Assembly: GCF_023078275.1 (NCBI RefSeq)
Contig: NC_062979.1
Coordinates: 12,406,502 to 12,470,501 of the forward strand
Source: Leguminivora glycinivorella
Taxonomy: Eukaryota; Arthropoda; Insecta; Lepidoptera; Tortricidae
DNA: 64,000 nt
Direction: 5' to 3'
The notes beneath the pieces were generated by a model, which was not told the DNA's origin, made no database searches, and saw only the letters and a list, made by a program, of their open reading frames with translations. Below, piece by piece: positions 11,099 through 21,704 of this stretch. The stretch's first letter is position 1, and each line of letters begins with the position of its first letter. Made by a program: the position numbers and the translations under genes.

Positions 11099-12172
11099 CT
11101 ACAACTCAAAAACACCCTGCAAGTCGCCACCAACAGGCAGCGTGCCCAAAAGGCTGGCCGCATTGCCTCGCTGAATGGCAATGCTTATTCTCTGAGCAAA
11201 ATACTGGCCAGCCCTTTTGTCACCCGTCACATCTACCAAACGAGACGCCAGATCTTTATAGAGGCGCCGAGCCCCGGGCCCCCAAGGTCCCATCGTTTCG
11301 ACCGCAAACGCCTCAAAAATATACCCACTGCCCAGCGTATCGTACTTGCGACGTTTACGGTCTTCGGCAGTAGACGCCGCATGACCAGCAAGAGCGCTAG
11401 TGCCCGGCAAATGGGAAACGGCGAAAGTGTCCACGCACGTCGCATCCCAAACCAGAGGCCTCCCCATGGACCACGGCACCAACGTCATGCCGTCGGGCCT
11501 CTTGCCATCATCTCTTGCCAGACCAACAGGTTCCAGAATGGCCGGTACCTTCACACTGACAAGAGCCCTTCGGATGATGTCATTTAAACTAGCATGACGA
11601 GGAATCCGACCCGCACTCCTGCTACACGAAAGGCCATGATGACCAAGGGTGTCCACCATAGAGCCACATTGGCAGTGATGCGGCACATTTGTCACTGCCC
11701 CTACCCGCAAACTGGCGGCCAGCCGAAAAGTGACGTTGTCCAGAAGCGTACCCAGAGACGGAGATGGCAGGGCCAACAACCACTGACCTGATTCCCACTC
11801 TGCAGCAGCCAAGAGACGAGCACGCTCAGCCAAGCCAGATGACGTATCAAGAAGATTATTCCGTACTAACTGGCAAAGCGGCTCGTCCCACTGCCTCTGC
11901 GAGCAAAGATTAGAAGGCAAGTCGTTGGGGCAAGACAATGTCCATGCACTCCTGGCCTCAGCGAGGTGCGAAGGTTCCAGGTCACCAAAAGATGAACCCA
12001 AAATTCCTCCTACTAAACCGTGCGCGCTATGCACTGACGCCAAGAAAGCAGGCAACGCCACACTGGAGATACTCCGGATTCCCAAACCGCCAAATCTTAT
12101 AGGCAGAGTAGCCTGACTCCAAGACCTCGAATCAAGAGACACATTAAGGATCAACACCAGAGAATCCTATAT
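11099..12172 (-). pseudogene. 5'-truncated LINE C-terminal ORF (endonuclease-like)
   Basis: A 352-residue open frame on the minus strand; the frame stays open a few codons past the listed start, to about 12172, where an AT run begins, so the start is a truncation and not a real initiator. Residues about 18-40 hold LPIRFGGLGIRS, a motif that follows the reverse transcriptase palm in non-LTR elements. About residues 160-180 hold a Cys-Cys-His-Cys zinc-knuckle pattern (CQCGSMVDTLGHHGLSC), followed by RH..LND and then KRPDGMTLVPW...LVWDATCVDT, which resembles the PD...D core of restriction-like (REL) endonucleases of R2/R4/NeSL-type LINEs. Palm and fingers are missing. The REL reading is inference from motif layout; the LINE origin is more secure. 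Confidence 0.6.
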
Positions 12173-12187
12173 ATATATATATATATG
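12168..12187. repeat. (AT)n microsatellite
   Basis: About nine AT units directly at the 5' truncation point of the LINE fragment. Confidence 0.8.
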
Positions 12188-12690
12188 TAGTAAATATGTA
12201 ATAGTAATGCGAGTAATATCACAAATGTGATGTCACTTGAACACGTAATATGGCATTACGTATCACTCCGAGAAATCCACCATCACCTCTAGCATTACGT
12301 ATCACCCGAAAGCAAATGTCGCGAACTACTAAAACAGTGCGCGTACGTATACTGCCCCATGTGATAACTGTAATGGTGTAACAACTGAGATGTTTGTGCG
12401 CCAAGCAAAAGCATCACTTATTACAGTTATTACATTCTTATTTCTTATTAGAGTAACAAATTTCCATACGAGTATGTCAACCTGCTGTGCGTTCCAGCCA
12501 CAACCTGTTCTCCGTATGTCGAGCGAGCTTTAGGCCTGTTGAATTAGGCTCGCTCGCATGTCGCTGATTTCCCAGCAGACCAGGTGATATCACTAGTTCA
12601 CCTCATTGTGCCTGCACTCCGCTTGATTAAATATACATTAATCATTACAACTTTATTATTATGACAAGCAGTTTATGAGGATTTATTGTG
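12188..12690. other. No gene seen
   Basis: Contains two similar ATTACGTATCAC motifs near 12254 and 12294, otherwise unremarkable. Short open frames lack domains. Confidence 0.35.
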
Positions 12691-12699
12691 TTTTATAAT

Positions 12700-12790
12700 T
12701 ATTATCATCATCATCCTCCTTGCGTTGTCCCGGCATTTGCCATGGCTCATGGGAGCCTCTGACAACTAATTTGACCAACCTTTTGAGATA
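12700..12790 (-). repeat. SINE/LINE 3' tail, inverse copy
   Basis: ATCATCATCCTCCTTGCGTT then CGGCATTTGCC and ATGGCTCATGGGAGCCT is the inverse of the 3' end of the SINE at 41782-42112 and of the truncated copy at 56535-56643. Confidence 0.6.
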
Positions 12791-12845
12791 AAAAAAAAAA
12801 AACGTAGCATAAGAAGATTTCATTTCTGACGACAATCTTGCTACT

Positions 12846-14248
12846 TTTTTAACCGTCGCCTCATATCTCAAGAAGGACGGTTATCAAGTCGTCTGTATGT
12901 TTTTTTTTTTATTTTTTATGTTTGTTCCTCGATATCTCCGTCGTTCCTGGACCGATTTTGAAAATTTTTTTTTTGATTGAATATATAATATATTGAATAC
13001 ATACAGATTGGTCCCATTTTTCTCAGAACCCAGTTCTGATGATGGGATCCTGGAGAAATCGAGGGAACTCCTCAAATCTGAAAGGCATACATATGGTGAT
13101 TTTTGTGTTAATAAAGGAACAGCATGCATTTAGGTACGGAACAGTGACATTTGGTGCAGTGGAACTGCTGATGATGGCCAGAACGGAACTCTTCAAATCT
13201 GAACGGCACGCTTATAGTGACTTGGGTATTTTTATACGAACAGCATGCACTTTCGTACAGAACAGTGACATTTGGTGCAGTGGAATTTCTGATGATGGTC
13301 AGAACCGAACTCCTCAAATCTGAACGGCACGCTTATAGTGACTTTGGTATTTTTATAAGAACAGCATGCACTTTCGTCCAGAACAGTGACATTTGGTGCA
13401 GTGGAACTGCTGATGATGGCCAGAACCAAACTCCTCAAATCTGAACGGCACGCTTATAGTGACTTTGCCATTTTTATAAGAACAGCATGCACTTTCGTCC
13501 AGAACAGTGACATTTGGTGCAGTGGAATTTCTGATGATGGTCAGAACCGAACTCCTCAAATCTGAACGGCACGCTTATAGTGACTTTGGTATTTTTATAA
13601 GAACATCATGCACTTTCGTTCAGAAAAGTGACATTTGGTGCAGTGGAACTGCTGATGATGGCCAGAACCAAACTCCTCAAATCTGAACGGCACGCTTATA
13701 GTGACTTTGCCATTTTTATAAGAACAGCATGCACTTTCATCCAGAACAGTGACATTTGGTGCAGTGGAATTTCTGATGATGGTCAGAACCGAACTCCTCA
13801 AATCTGAACGGCATACTTATAGTGACTTTGGTATTTTTATAAGAACAGCATGCACTTTCGTCCAGAACAGTGACATTTGGTGCAGTGGAACTGCTGATGA
13901 TGGCCAGAACCAAACTCCTCAAACCTGAACGGCACACTCATAGTGACTTTGGTATTTTTGTAAGAAAAGCATGCATTTAAGTTCAGAACAGTGACATTTA
14001 TTTAGTTATGTTTGTTAAGCATATGTTTTGAAGTCAAAGTTTGTCAAGCTTCGATTTCTTATAATATAATCGGATTCATGAGGAATTGAGGAAACTCCTC
14101 AAACCTTAACGTTATACGTATATTCATTTGTGTTTCCATCTAATAATTAAAGCATTAAAAGCAGTTTTAAAAAATACTTACACATTTCTACATAATCCAA
14201 CATTCGCAAGTAGCTTTCACCAGAACCCGAAAGGCGACGGTTTTTTTT
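12846..14248. mobile_element. TIR element containing a 121-bp minisatellite
   Basis: TTTTTTAACCGTCGCCT near 12845 is inverted as AGGCGACGGTTTTTTTT at about 14232-14250, bounding 1.4 kb. Between them, 13023-14000 is a tandem array of 121-bp units. Flanking the array are T-rich sequences with TCGATATCTCCGTCGTTCC. I recall similar repeats in other Lepidoptera. Overlapping 60-95 codon frames in several frames are artefacts of the repeat. No transposase is visible. Confidence 0.6.
13023..14000. repeat. 121-bp tandem array, 242-bp higher-order period
   Basis: The anchor CAGCATGCA recurs at 13120, 13241, 13362, 13483, 13604 (one mismatch), 13725, 13846 and 13967 (one mismatch), always 121 bp apart, giving about eight units. 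Units alternate between two variants: CTGCTGATGATGGCCAGAAC and TTTCTGATGATGGTCAGAAC. So the repeat amplified as a 242-bp dimer. The edge units at both ends are more diverged than the inner ones. Confidence 0.9.
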
Positions 14249-14310
14249 TTCTTAAAAATTATTAATTCTACTGTTTTTGTCAAGCTGTTGCCTAGCTATT
14301 CTTTAGTTTT

Positions 14311-14536
14311 TAACCCCCGACGCAAAAACGACGGGGTGTTATAAGTTTGACGTGTCTGTCTGTCTGTTTGTCTGTCTGTATGTGTGTCTGTCTGTGGCAT
14401 CGTAGCTCCTAAACTGATGAACCGATTTAGATTTTTTTTTTGTTTGAAAGCTGAGTTAGTCGGGATGTTCTTACATATTTCATGAAAATCGGTATACTAA
14501 ATCGGGGGTTTTTCAACATTTTCATTTTGTGGTTAG
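14311..14536 (+). repeat. Lepidopteran repeat AACCCCCGACGCAAAAACGA
   Basis: Starts TTTTTAACCCCCGACGC then GACGGGGTGTTATAAGTTTG, a TGTCTGTC run and ATCGTAGCTCCTAAACTGAT, ending GTGGTTAGGTTAT. An inverted copy occupies 63473-63704. Probably non-autonomous; class unknown. Confidence 0.6.
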
Positions 14537-14604
14537 GTTATACACAACATACTCAATCTGTAGTGACAAAATGGAACCAATAAGTGTTAGGTATGCGTCG
14601 TCCC

Positions 14605-16487
14605 TAGGGCTTCCAAATACCGGACCTTATCCAATACCGGTATTCATTGCGGTATTGGGGATTTCAATACCGGGATCCCGGGATCCCGGTATTGAAATCG
14701 CGAAAATATAAAAACCAAGTAATTTGCTTAAAATAACAAATTTTATTCAAAATCTCGTTTGTTACTTTTCAATGAGTGTTATACTACAGCGAAATCTTGC
14801 CAATCCGACTTAGTGATGGGTCAAATCGAATACATTTCGAACTTCATATGTTTCGATTTCATCCCAAAACGGTTCGCAAACTTATGTGGCCAAGTCGATT
14901 CAACTTCTATTGTTTATAAGTGTACATAGTTCAAAGGGCTACGCGCCCCGTGCTCTTTATTTTTGTTATGAGTGGGACTGAGGACGCAGTATAAAACCAA
15001 GCGGGAAAGAGCGCCAGATCTCTACTCAGGTGATTCTGTAGGGTTACCCTCATCTGGCAGAATACTTTTAGTCAGAAACACACTTTGCATAACATGTTTC
15101 GTGGAAGCACTATCGGTCGAATGGTCATTTTGCAGGAAACTTGGTTGGCATTATTACTACAACCCTCGCATAAGACACATTTGGCAGAATATTGTTTTAC
15201 AGAACATTACTCGACTTTGATTTAGCATAGTTTTATATACCATAATAATCGTATAGCATACTATGACATGAGCAGAATTATTACACGCTATCAAAAAGGA
15301 AATACTGCCCCAGAGTCACCGTTAGGTGCGACGACGAGCGAAATGAGGAGGAGTGTTAGGTATCTTGCATCCGCAACACATCCAACTCGCTATCAAAAAG
15401 CAAACTGCAACATTATGCAGCCTACATATTATGCACAAATATTATCTGCGAAAGTATTGTTCTACTAGAAGACTATTATGCACATCAACAGTATGACAAC
15501 AAACAATTCGGTATTACAAAAATCTGCGAAATGATTTATGTCAAAGCATATTCTGCGTAAGATGTTTCTGCCAAGAACTTTTATACCAATCAAATATATG
15601 CGAAAAAAGTTTCTGTTAAATATGCTTTGGCACATAAAATTTCGCAGATTTTTATACTTCCGAATCGTCTGTTGTCATAATGTTGATGAGCATAATAGTC
15701 TTCTAGTCGAACAATACATTTGCAGATAATATTTGTGCATAATATTTAGGCGGCATAAAGTTGCAATTTGCTATTTGATAGCGAGTTGGATGTGTTGGGG
15801 AAGCAAGATACCTAACACTCCTCCTCGCTTCGCTCGTCGTCGTACCTAACGGTGACTCTGGGGCAGTTTTTCTTTTTTGATAGCGAGTAATAATTCTGCT
15901 AATGTAATATTATGCTATAATATTATTATGGTACATACAATTATGCTAAATCAAAGTCGACCAAAGTATTGTTCTGTAAAACAATATTCTGCCAAATGAG
16001 TCTTATGCGTGGTAGTAATAATGCCAACTAAGATTTCTGCAAAATTACCATTCGACCGAAAGTGTTTCTGCGAAACATGTTACGCGAAGTGTGTTTCGAA
16101 CTAAAATTATTGTGCCAGATGAGGGTAACCCGTCAAAAAGGGTTCGCGACAGGCCCTCCTCAATTGATGCTTTCGATACGTATCTTTATCTACGTAATCA
16201 TCGAAAAAACTATCATTTTCATACAAATATTGTAAAAACACCAAACAGAGAATGTGTCAAATCGAGAAACGAGAGCTAGAAGCAAGATTTACGCGTGTAG
16301 CGACCATCATGATGCAGAAATTTAACGTTTTTGACGAGTAATTTATGTTAATTTGGCAAAATTTGTTAGTTTCTAAAAATACCGGGATCCCGGTATTACT
16401 AAATTAAATACCGGTATTGAAATGTGCCCAAAAATAGGCGGGATCCCGGGATCCCGAGATACCGGGATCCCGGTATTGGAAGCCCTA
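14605..16487. mobile_element. hAT-like element with 8-bp duplication and nested foldback
   Basis: TAGGGCTTCCAAATACCGG at 14605 and its approximate inverse ending CCGGTATTGGAAGCCCTA at 16487 are flanked by the identical 8-mer GTCGTCCC (14597-14604 and 16488-16495), as expected for hAT. Subterminal regions repeat CCGGGATCCCGG-type palindromes. The middle is occupied by a separate foldback (15041-16131). The part at 16132-16487 also occurs inside the GC-rich element at 6396-7303. Open frames inside are short and domain-free. Confidence 0.8.
15041..16131. mobile_element. Nested 1.1-kb foldback with quasi-periodic motif
   Basis: GGGTTACCCTCATCTGGCA (15041-15059) is inverted at 16113-16131, and pairing continues through most of both halves, meeting near 15590. 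The arms carry many loosely spaced variants of TTCTGC(G/C)AAA and TTATGC. The spacing (about 12-25 bp) suggests an ancient degenerate tandem origin. A related diverged half copy lies at about 24400-24850. Several ORFs here are by-products of the symmetry. Confidence 0.75.
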
Positions 16488-16495
16488 GTCGTCCC

Positions 16496-16857
16496 TAACT
16501 ATGTCGATAATAAATAGGGACTGTAAGTATTTATTGCGTCCATTGTGATTATAAATAGACTTTATCTAAATAAATGCCTACATACCCTTTGTAGTCGCAG
16601 ATAGATGTGTCTTATTTCGCTAAACGTTGATAAATGTACCTACTCGTACGCTAAAATATTGTTATTTCTCAACCCTACGTTAATTTAGTGTACCTCAAGT
16701 TGGAATGGAACAAACTAGTTCCTAATTAATGTCATAGTTTTGATAACCGTCATGATATATGGTTTTCATATGAATCGGGCATTTCAAAACTAAAATGATT
16801 TAGGTAGAAGACCTACCTACAAGTTGTAAAACGAAGCCTACTTACAAGTTTGTAAAG
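16496..16857. other. No gene seen
   Basis: AT-rich; no supportable feature. Confidence 0.35.
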
Positions 16858-16950
16858 GGCCAGCGATTCGTAGGTGACACCTTTGGAGTTGCAGGCGTCT
16901 ATAGATTACTGTGACTGCTTACCATCAGGTTTGCCACTGACTTGGTAAAA
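16858..16950 (-). repeat. Interspersed repeat end (CCTGATGGTAAGCAGTCAC family)
   Basis: Inverse of a common lepidopteran retroposon segment: GTTGCAGGCGTCTATAG, GACTGCTTACCATCAGGT. A plus-orientation relative lies at 24866-24970. Confidence 0.5.
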
Positions 16951-17077
16951 AAATATTGCTAAGTATGACTCATAACTACTAGCCCGATCCGGACCGGGCC
17001 GAGGCGTCCGACACGTCATTTTCTATGACAGCTGATCGGTGATCACGTGGACCTCTTTTTTTAAAATAATAAATGGG

Positions 17078-17165
17078 CTTACTCTTGGCCACAGACTAGC
17101 CAAAGGCAAAGACGCGGCCTGACGATGGAGTGAGCTCGCCCAGAAGATTCCTGTTCACTCTCGAT
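17078..17165 (+). repeat. Interspersed repeat GGGCTTACTCTTGGCCACAG
   Basis: An 88-bp segment nearly identical to 19308-19395 (both contain GGAGTGAGCTCGCCCAGAAG). Likely the 3' portion of a LINE family. Confidence 0.6.
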
Positions 17166-17727
17166 TTGTTAGTTGCCGGGGTTGAATTTTACCTCTAGTC
17201 TAACGGTCGAGGTAATTCTCATCTTTTGTTTATGTATGCACCTGTTATAAACTACAATCTGTATAAAACTCCGTACCTTTTTAAATTTTATACTAGATTG
17301 TGAACTGTCTAAAAATGGAGCTAAACAGCTCAGTAATAGTAAATATGCGAGTTAGTGACCGCCCACGGGGTCGCTGGTTCGTTAACCACATTTTATAAAC
17401 CGCGATGAACTAACTTGATTAACTTTTAGTTCACCCTAGGTATTACACTCGCTTACAAACTATTTATTCGTTTTAGAGGAGATTTTATGACATTATTCGG
17501 AAAAGTCAACTCTCCACACCCAACAAATGATCTCCACAACGGGCGGTTGTGTTTTGACTAGTGACCAAGGGTCCTCAATTCAGCATTTAACTATTTGCTT
17601 TATTGGGTCATCCTTTACAAATATATTTGCGGTTGTGATTGCAAGTTATAAATGGCTTAAGCGGGGCCTCTGAATCCAAAGCAGTATTTTTGGATTTTAA
17701 GAAGCATCTTGCTGAGTATTCCTCCGC
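17166..17727. other. No gene seen
   Basis: No supportable coding or repeat boundary up to the RTE insertion site. Confidence 0.35.
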
Positions 17728-17730
17728 TAA

Positions 17731-18714
17731 ATGATCTCAACTTTTATAACCGTAATACAGAACATCTACAAAAATTGCAAAAGTAGAGTCAGACTTGAAA
17801 ATATTGGACCTGAAATTAAAATAGAAAGAGGGGTAAGACAGGGAGATCCTCTTTCTCCAACCCTGTTTATAACAGTATTAGAGTATATAATGAGGACTCT
17901 ACAATGGAAAAACCGAGGAATAAATATTTCAACAAAAAACCTTACACATCTTTGCTTCGCAGACGACGTAGTCCTCATTTCAGACACGCCAAGAAACCTG
18001 CAATACATGTTAACTTCGTTGAATATAGTAAGCAAAGAAATTGGCCTTGAAATCAGTTTACCGAAGACAAAGTTGATGACGAATTACAACAAAACGTCGA
18101 TAACCATAGAAAATAGCAGGTTAGAATACGTAGAAAACTTCACGTATCTAGGTAAAGAACTATCCTTTAAAACATCAAACAACATAGAGGAGATAGACAA
18201 AAGAATAAAGAAAACCTGGAACAAATTTTGGAGCATGAAAGAAATTCTAAAAAGCAAACTCCCTCTTACGCTGAAGAAAAAAGTTATAGACTCGTACCTA
18301 CTTCCAACAATGACGTACGGCAGCCAAACCTGGAAATATACACAGAAGGCAAGGCATAAGATCACGTCATGCCAAAGGGCTATAGAATGCAACATTATGG
18401 AAATAAAGCTCAAGGAAAAGATAAGACACAAAGACATAAGGGCGAAAACCAAAATAATTGATGCGTTAGAATATAGTTTAAAATCAAAATGGAAGTGGGC
18501 GGGTCATGTAGCCAGGATGCACGCAGATAGGTGGACAAAAATCGCTACCATGTGGAAGGGCCCTAGTGGCAAGAGGAGAGACGGTAGACCCAACGCAAGA
18601 TGGTCGGACGACCTCTGCAAAATAGCCACAGATTGGCCAACTGTGGCAAAAACCAGAGACAGATGGCTGGAGCTGGAGGAGGCCTTTACCCGAAAGGGGT
18701 CCAAACCAAATTAA
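17731..18714 (+). pseudogene. RTE-clade reverse transcriptase, C-terminal part
   Basis: Open frame of 327 residues. GVRQGDPLSPTLF (about 34-46) is RT motif 4, FADDVVLIS (about 75-83) is the catalytic YADD-type box, and YLGKEL about residue 142 belongs to the thumb-proximal region. The C-terminal WKWAGHVARMHADRW is characteristic of RTE/BovB-like elements. The endonuclease domain and the RT fingers are missing. The first codons (MIST) are encoded by the duplicated target site, not by the element: the ATG at 17731 lies inside the duplication that also recurs at 18803. The lack of frameshifts or internal stops implies a fairly recent insertion. As a 5'-truncated copy it should be non-autonomous. 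Confidence 0.85.
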
Positions 18715-18800
18715 TTTTTTTTTAAGTATTTTAATTTATTTTTTATATTTTTAAGGTCTTTGGTTTCGGAATAAACAGGCTTTTTATTTTATTTTATTTT
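17742..18800 (+). mobile_element. 5'-truncated RTE-type LINE insertion with target duplication
   Basis: The insertion is bounded by a TAAATGATCTCAAC duplication (17728-17741 and 18800-18813; 13-14 bp, with one T ambiguous at the tail). The 3' part after the stop codon is an AT-rich UTR ending in TTTTA pentamers (about 18781-18800), typical of RTE-clade tails. The 5' end is truncated inside the reverse transcriptase domain. Confidence 0.85.
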
Positions 18801-18813
18801 AAATGATCTCAAC

Positions 18814-19215
18814 ATCATCTAATGGTGGATCACCTATTAATAGTTTATCAACGTCCGTTCACATTAGGTTGTATATTGCCATGGAATCTTCCGTTGCACT
18901 GTAAACTACTGAGCGATTGATCCCTACTTTCCCGCAACCCTAATTATTGCTACAACATTATTTGAAGTCTATGATATATTAAGGAGATAATGATTTCTCG
19001 CTCGCTTAGCATCTGGTGCTAACTGTAGGGTACCATTGAAGCTTAAGGGCACACTAAGGTACACTGGTATTTTTGTATCTACCAGTAAGGAGCACTGTTA
19101 TTTTTGTGTCATTGCTCCAGTAGATCCTACTTTTAGTCAAGTCATTGACATCATTGACTCACGTTGGATAAATGTAACAGACGGATATCCCCCTTTTTTT
19201 TAAATAATAAATGGT
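18814..19215. other. No gene seen
   Basis: Two related motifs containing AAG(G)AGCACTGTTATTTTTG occur near 19087, otherwise nothing supportable. Confidence 0.3.
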
Positions 19216-19307
19216 ATTTATTTGCCAAGAGTGGCCCTGAAGCTTTAGTAGTTTCATGTGCTCTGCCTACCCCTTTATGGGATACAGGCGTGATTGTATG
19301 TATGTAA
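19216..19307 (+). repeat. LINE 3' tail ending in (TGTA)n
   Basis: TTTGCCAAGAGTGGC, TAGTTTCATGTGCTCTGCCT and GGCGTGATTGTATGTATGTA match the copy at 46566-46660 that is nested in the large foldback. Confidence 0.6.
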
Positions 19308-19395
19308 TAAATGGGCTTACTCTTGGCCACAGACTAGCCAAAGGCAAAGACGTGGCCTACGATGGAGTGAGCTCGCCCAGAAGATGTCTGTTCAC
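19308..19395 (+). repeat. Interspersed repeat GGGCTTACTCTTGGCCACAG, second copy
   Basis: Near-identical to 17078-17165, joined directly to the preceding tail. Confidence 0.6.
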
Positions 19396-19649
19396 TCACC
19401 CTATTTCATAAAAATACTGGCTAATACAGGCGAGCAGTCGCCATCAGTTAGGAACATAAGGTCAGGTTGCATGATGAAAAACATTGTATGGGACGGACAT
19501 TTTACTAGTTCAATTAACCCACGTAACAATGTAACGTGTTCTCGGCACGAAAGTTTTAATTTTTAGGATGGTGACATTATGATAAGCATATCATGTCTGC
19601 GATGAATATTTTATATTGACATGCGAGGAAAAACTAAGGTACCTACCTA

Positions 19650-19713
19650 TCACTGGGCGTCATTCTAAGAACCTTCATTACTCCGAAAACGTCATACAAA
19701 TAATGACGCCCAA
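19650..19713. repeat. Short hairpin GGGCGTCATT
   Basis: GGGCGTCATT near 19656 pairs with AATGACGCCC near 19711; a possible tiny MITE remnant. Confidence 0.35.
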
Positions 19714-19879
19714 CTGTCCGATCTCTGGATATCACATTAGAAAGTTTCAGATATTAAAATGCGTCTAAAATATCTAAAATACGTTACTTCATTAATAAGG
19801 GCTTAATAATAAGATTAATAACAATGGCGTAGGGATGTGACGACCCCATCGCCCATTGGTTTTACCAGTGCAATCAGTC

Positions 19880-20500
19880 AACGCAGGGCAGCTTGTGGCG
19901 AGCTGTTGGGGAACAGCGACCCCACGTACCCGAGTGCTCCTGGGGAGTTCTGTTACCCGTAAGGCGGGTGGGTGGGACAGTACTCTCTACCTCTGGCTTG
20001 CCTTGGCTGGCCGTCCAGAGTGGAGTCGTTAGGGCTACATGCCCCAGGGGTGGAAGTGAAAATTTGCATAAGACGCGAGTTGGTACAGTGGCTTAACAGC
20101 CACTGGGCAGAAAGCGGTGTACACCTCTCGACACCCTTGAGTTCTCACACCGGTGTTGCCCTTGAGCCATCTTGGATGTCGCTTTTTGTGGGGGCCCATC
20201 TTGTGGGGACGAGTCACCGTCTGCCAGAAATAAAATTGGATACCGTTTTATTAGGCAGGCGTCCGGTTTTTTATCCATAGCCCAGTATTTAGTCCATCAC
20301 TTTCATCAAAATAGACCAGTTCATTTTAGATTCCATTAACTCTCAAATAGTCCTTACACCCTGGCGGGTGTTGCCGCTGCGTGTGTCCCATGATACGGGT
20401 AAGGGCAACATCCGCTCGGTGTACCCCTTACATTTCATTAAAGTGTCGAAAGGGCCTCTACGTGTTGGCTTCGGCCCCGCGCACGCCTCCCAAAGGTCCG
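19880..20500 (+). repeat. Probable LINE non-coding end (R1/Jockey-like)
   Basis: A GC-richer block with AGCTGTTGGGGAACAGCGAC near 19898 and GTGTTGGCTTCGGCCCCGCG near 20462, followed by GGAATACCATTGTTCCGTGA. This resembles from memory the untranslated ends of R1-group LINEs in Lepidoptera. Two overlapping open frames on each strand do not show domains. The class assignment is weak. Confidence 0.3.
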
Positions 20501-21512
20501 GAATACCATTGTTCCGTGATGGGAAAGATTAATAAGTCACAAGAATGTAATTTCTAAATAAGTTAATAATGAAATAATTTATTAAGTACAAGTCAGCAGT
20601 GGAAGTCGCTAAGCGGGTGAGGTGTCCAAAATGATCTAGAATCTAGACGTGACTTTATTGTTAAAAGAATAAGAGCATGTCAAGGTCATTTTTAAAACCT
20701 CGCCTACTTGCACTTCCGCTGGTCGAGAACTAATGTAAAAATGAATTATAACAAAGACAATATAAAATGTAATAAATAATATAAGTATTTAGTTTTTTGA
20801 ATGGATGAATCAATGAAGAATTCTGAAGTCAACCAAGACTTTAATTTGGGTAGGTATTGCACATAAAAACATGTCCATTCCTTCCTGAAATTATGTTATC
20901 TATATGATAAAGCATTTTAAATTTTACTGAGAATGATTGCAAAAATAAAGTTGGTGCATGTCCTTATCATAATTTTATTTTAAAACAGAACCACGGTTAA
21001 ACATTACCAAAGGAATATAAAATTAGCATAGCAATATTTGATAACCTCAACAACGAGTCAGGAGGTTACCGTATCCAAATCGGTATTGCTCAAAGTTTGC
21101 CGAACTCTCGCTTAGGTGTAACTAGATAAGAATGAGCTCTTTCACAGCATTTTACCTACTATATAATTACTTTAGGTCCTTAGGACGAAATTATATTGGA
21201 AAAGGTTAGATGGGGTAAGGGCAAAAGATAACCTAAAAGAAAATCGTAATTATTTTTTTGTTCCAAAAGAAAAATAGTATGTGTGTCTTACCGTACCGTC
21301 CGTATGACCGTAGATCTAATTTCAAATAGTATAGCTGTAATTTGTATGCATGGTTTCTACAATTAAGTTTTTAAGTCCATTTATAACGCACACTGGGGTG
21401 GTGAGGCAAGCACCGCTTAAGTAATAGGAATAGGTCCCCGCTAGCAGAGGTTAGCTGCCAGGTAATTTCACACAGATGCAGATAAAGCACGAGCTCTGCC
21501 TTCCTTTTGTCA
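20501..21512. other. No gene seen
   Basis: AT-rich sequence without recognised features. Confidence 0.4.
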
Positions 21513-21648
21513 CCTGGGGGGTTACCATGACGTATTAAAGACGTTCAGTTTAGGTTGAGAGAAAGGGACACAGCTATAGCAGTTACATAGCTCCGTCCCT
21601 CTCTCTCAACCTAAACTGAACGGCTTTAGCACGGTATCCCCCCTGTTA
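21513..21648. mobile_element. Hairpin MITE
   Basis: TTCAGTTTAGGTTGAGAGA (about 21548) is inverted at about 21600-21620, and outer ends GGGGGGTTACC / GGTATCCCCCC also pair imperfectly, giving about 136 bp with a short loop. Confidence 0.7.
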
Positions 21649-21704
21649 TTACACCTACCAAACCTAAGGTAAAAGTACCAGTTCCAGACATTATTGTGTC
21701 ACAT

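Noticed and set aside
11233..12116. Additional frames opposite or out of frame with the LINE ORF
   Set aside because: Shadows of the 352-residue minus-strand ORF, which carries the recognisable motifs.
13039..13937. Several overlapping 66-94 codon frames on both strands
   Set aside because: They are produced by the 121-bp tandem array: the length is not a multiple that keeps one frame, and the same peptides recur on both strands.
13023..14000. Possible CRISPR array
   Set aside because: Unit is a 121-bp tandem repeat with no unique spacers, in an apparently animal genome.
17766..18704. Minus-strand frames across the RTE fragment
   Set aside because: Shadows of the plus-strand reverse transcriptase.
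19893..20280. Plus and minus frames in the GC-richer block
   Set aside because: Overlapping on both strands, no domain; the block is better read as a LINE untranslated end.
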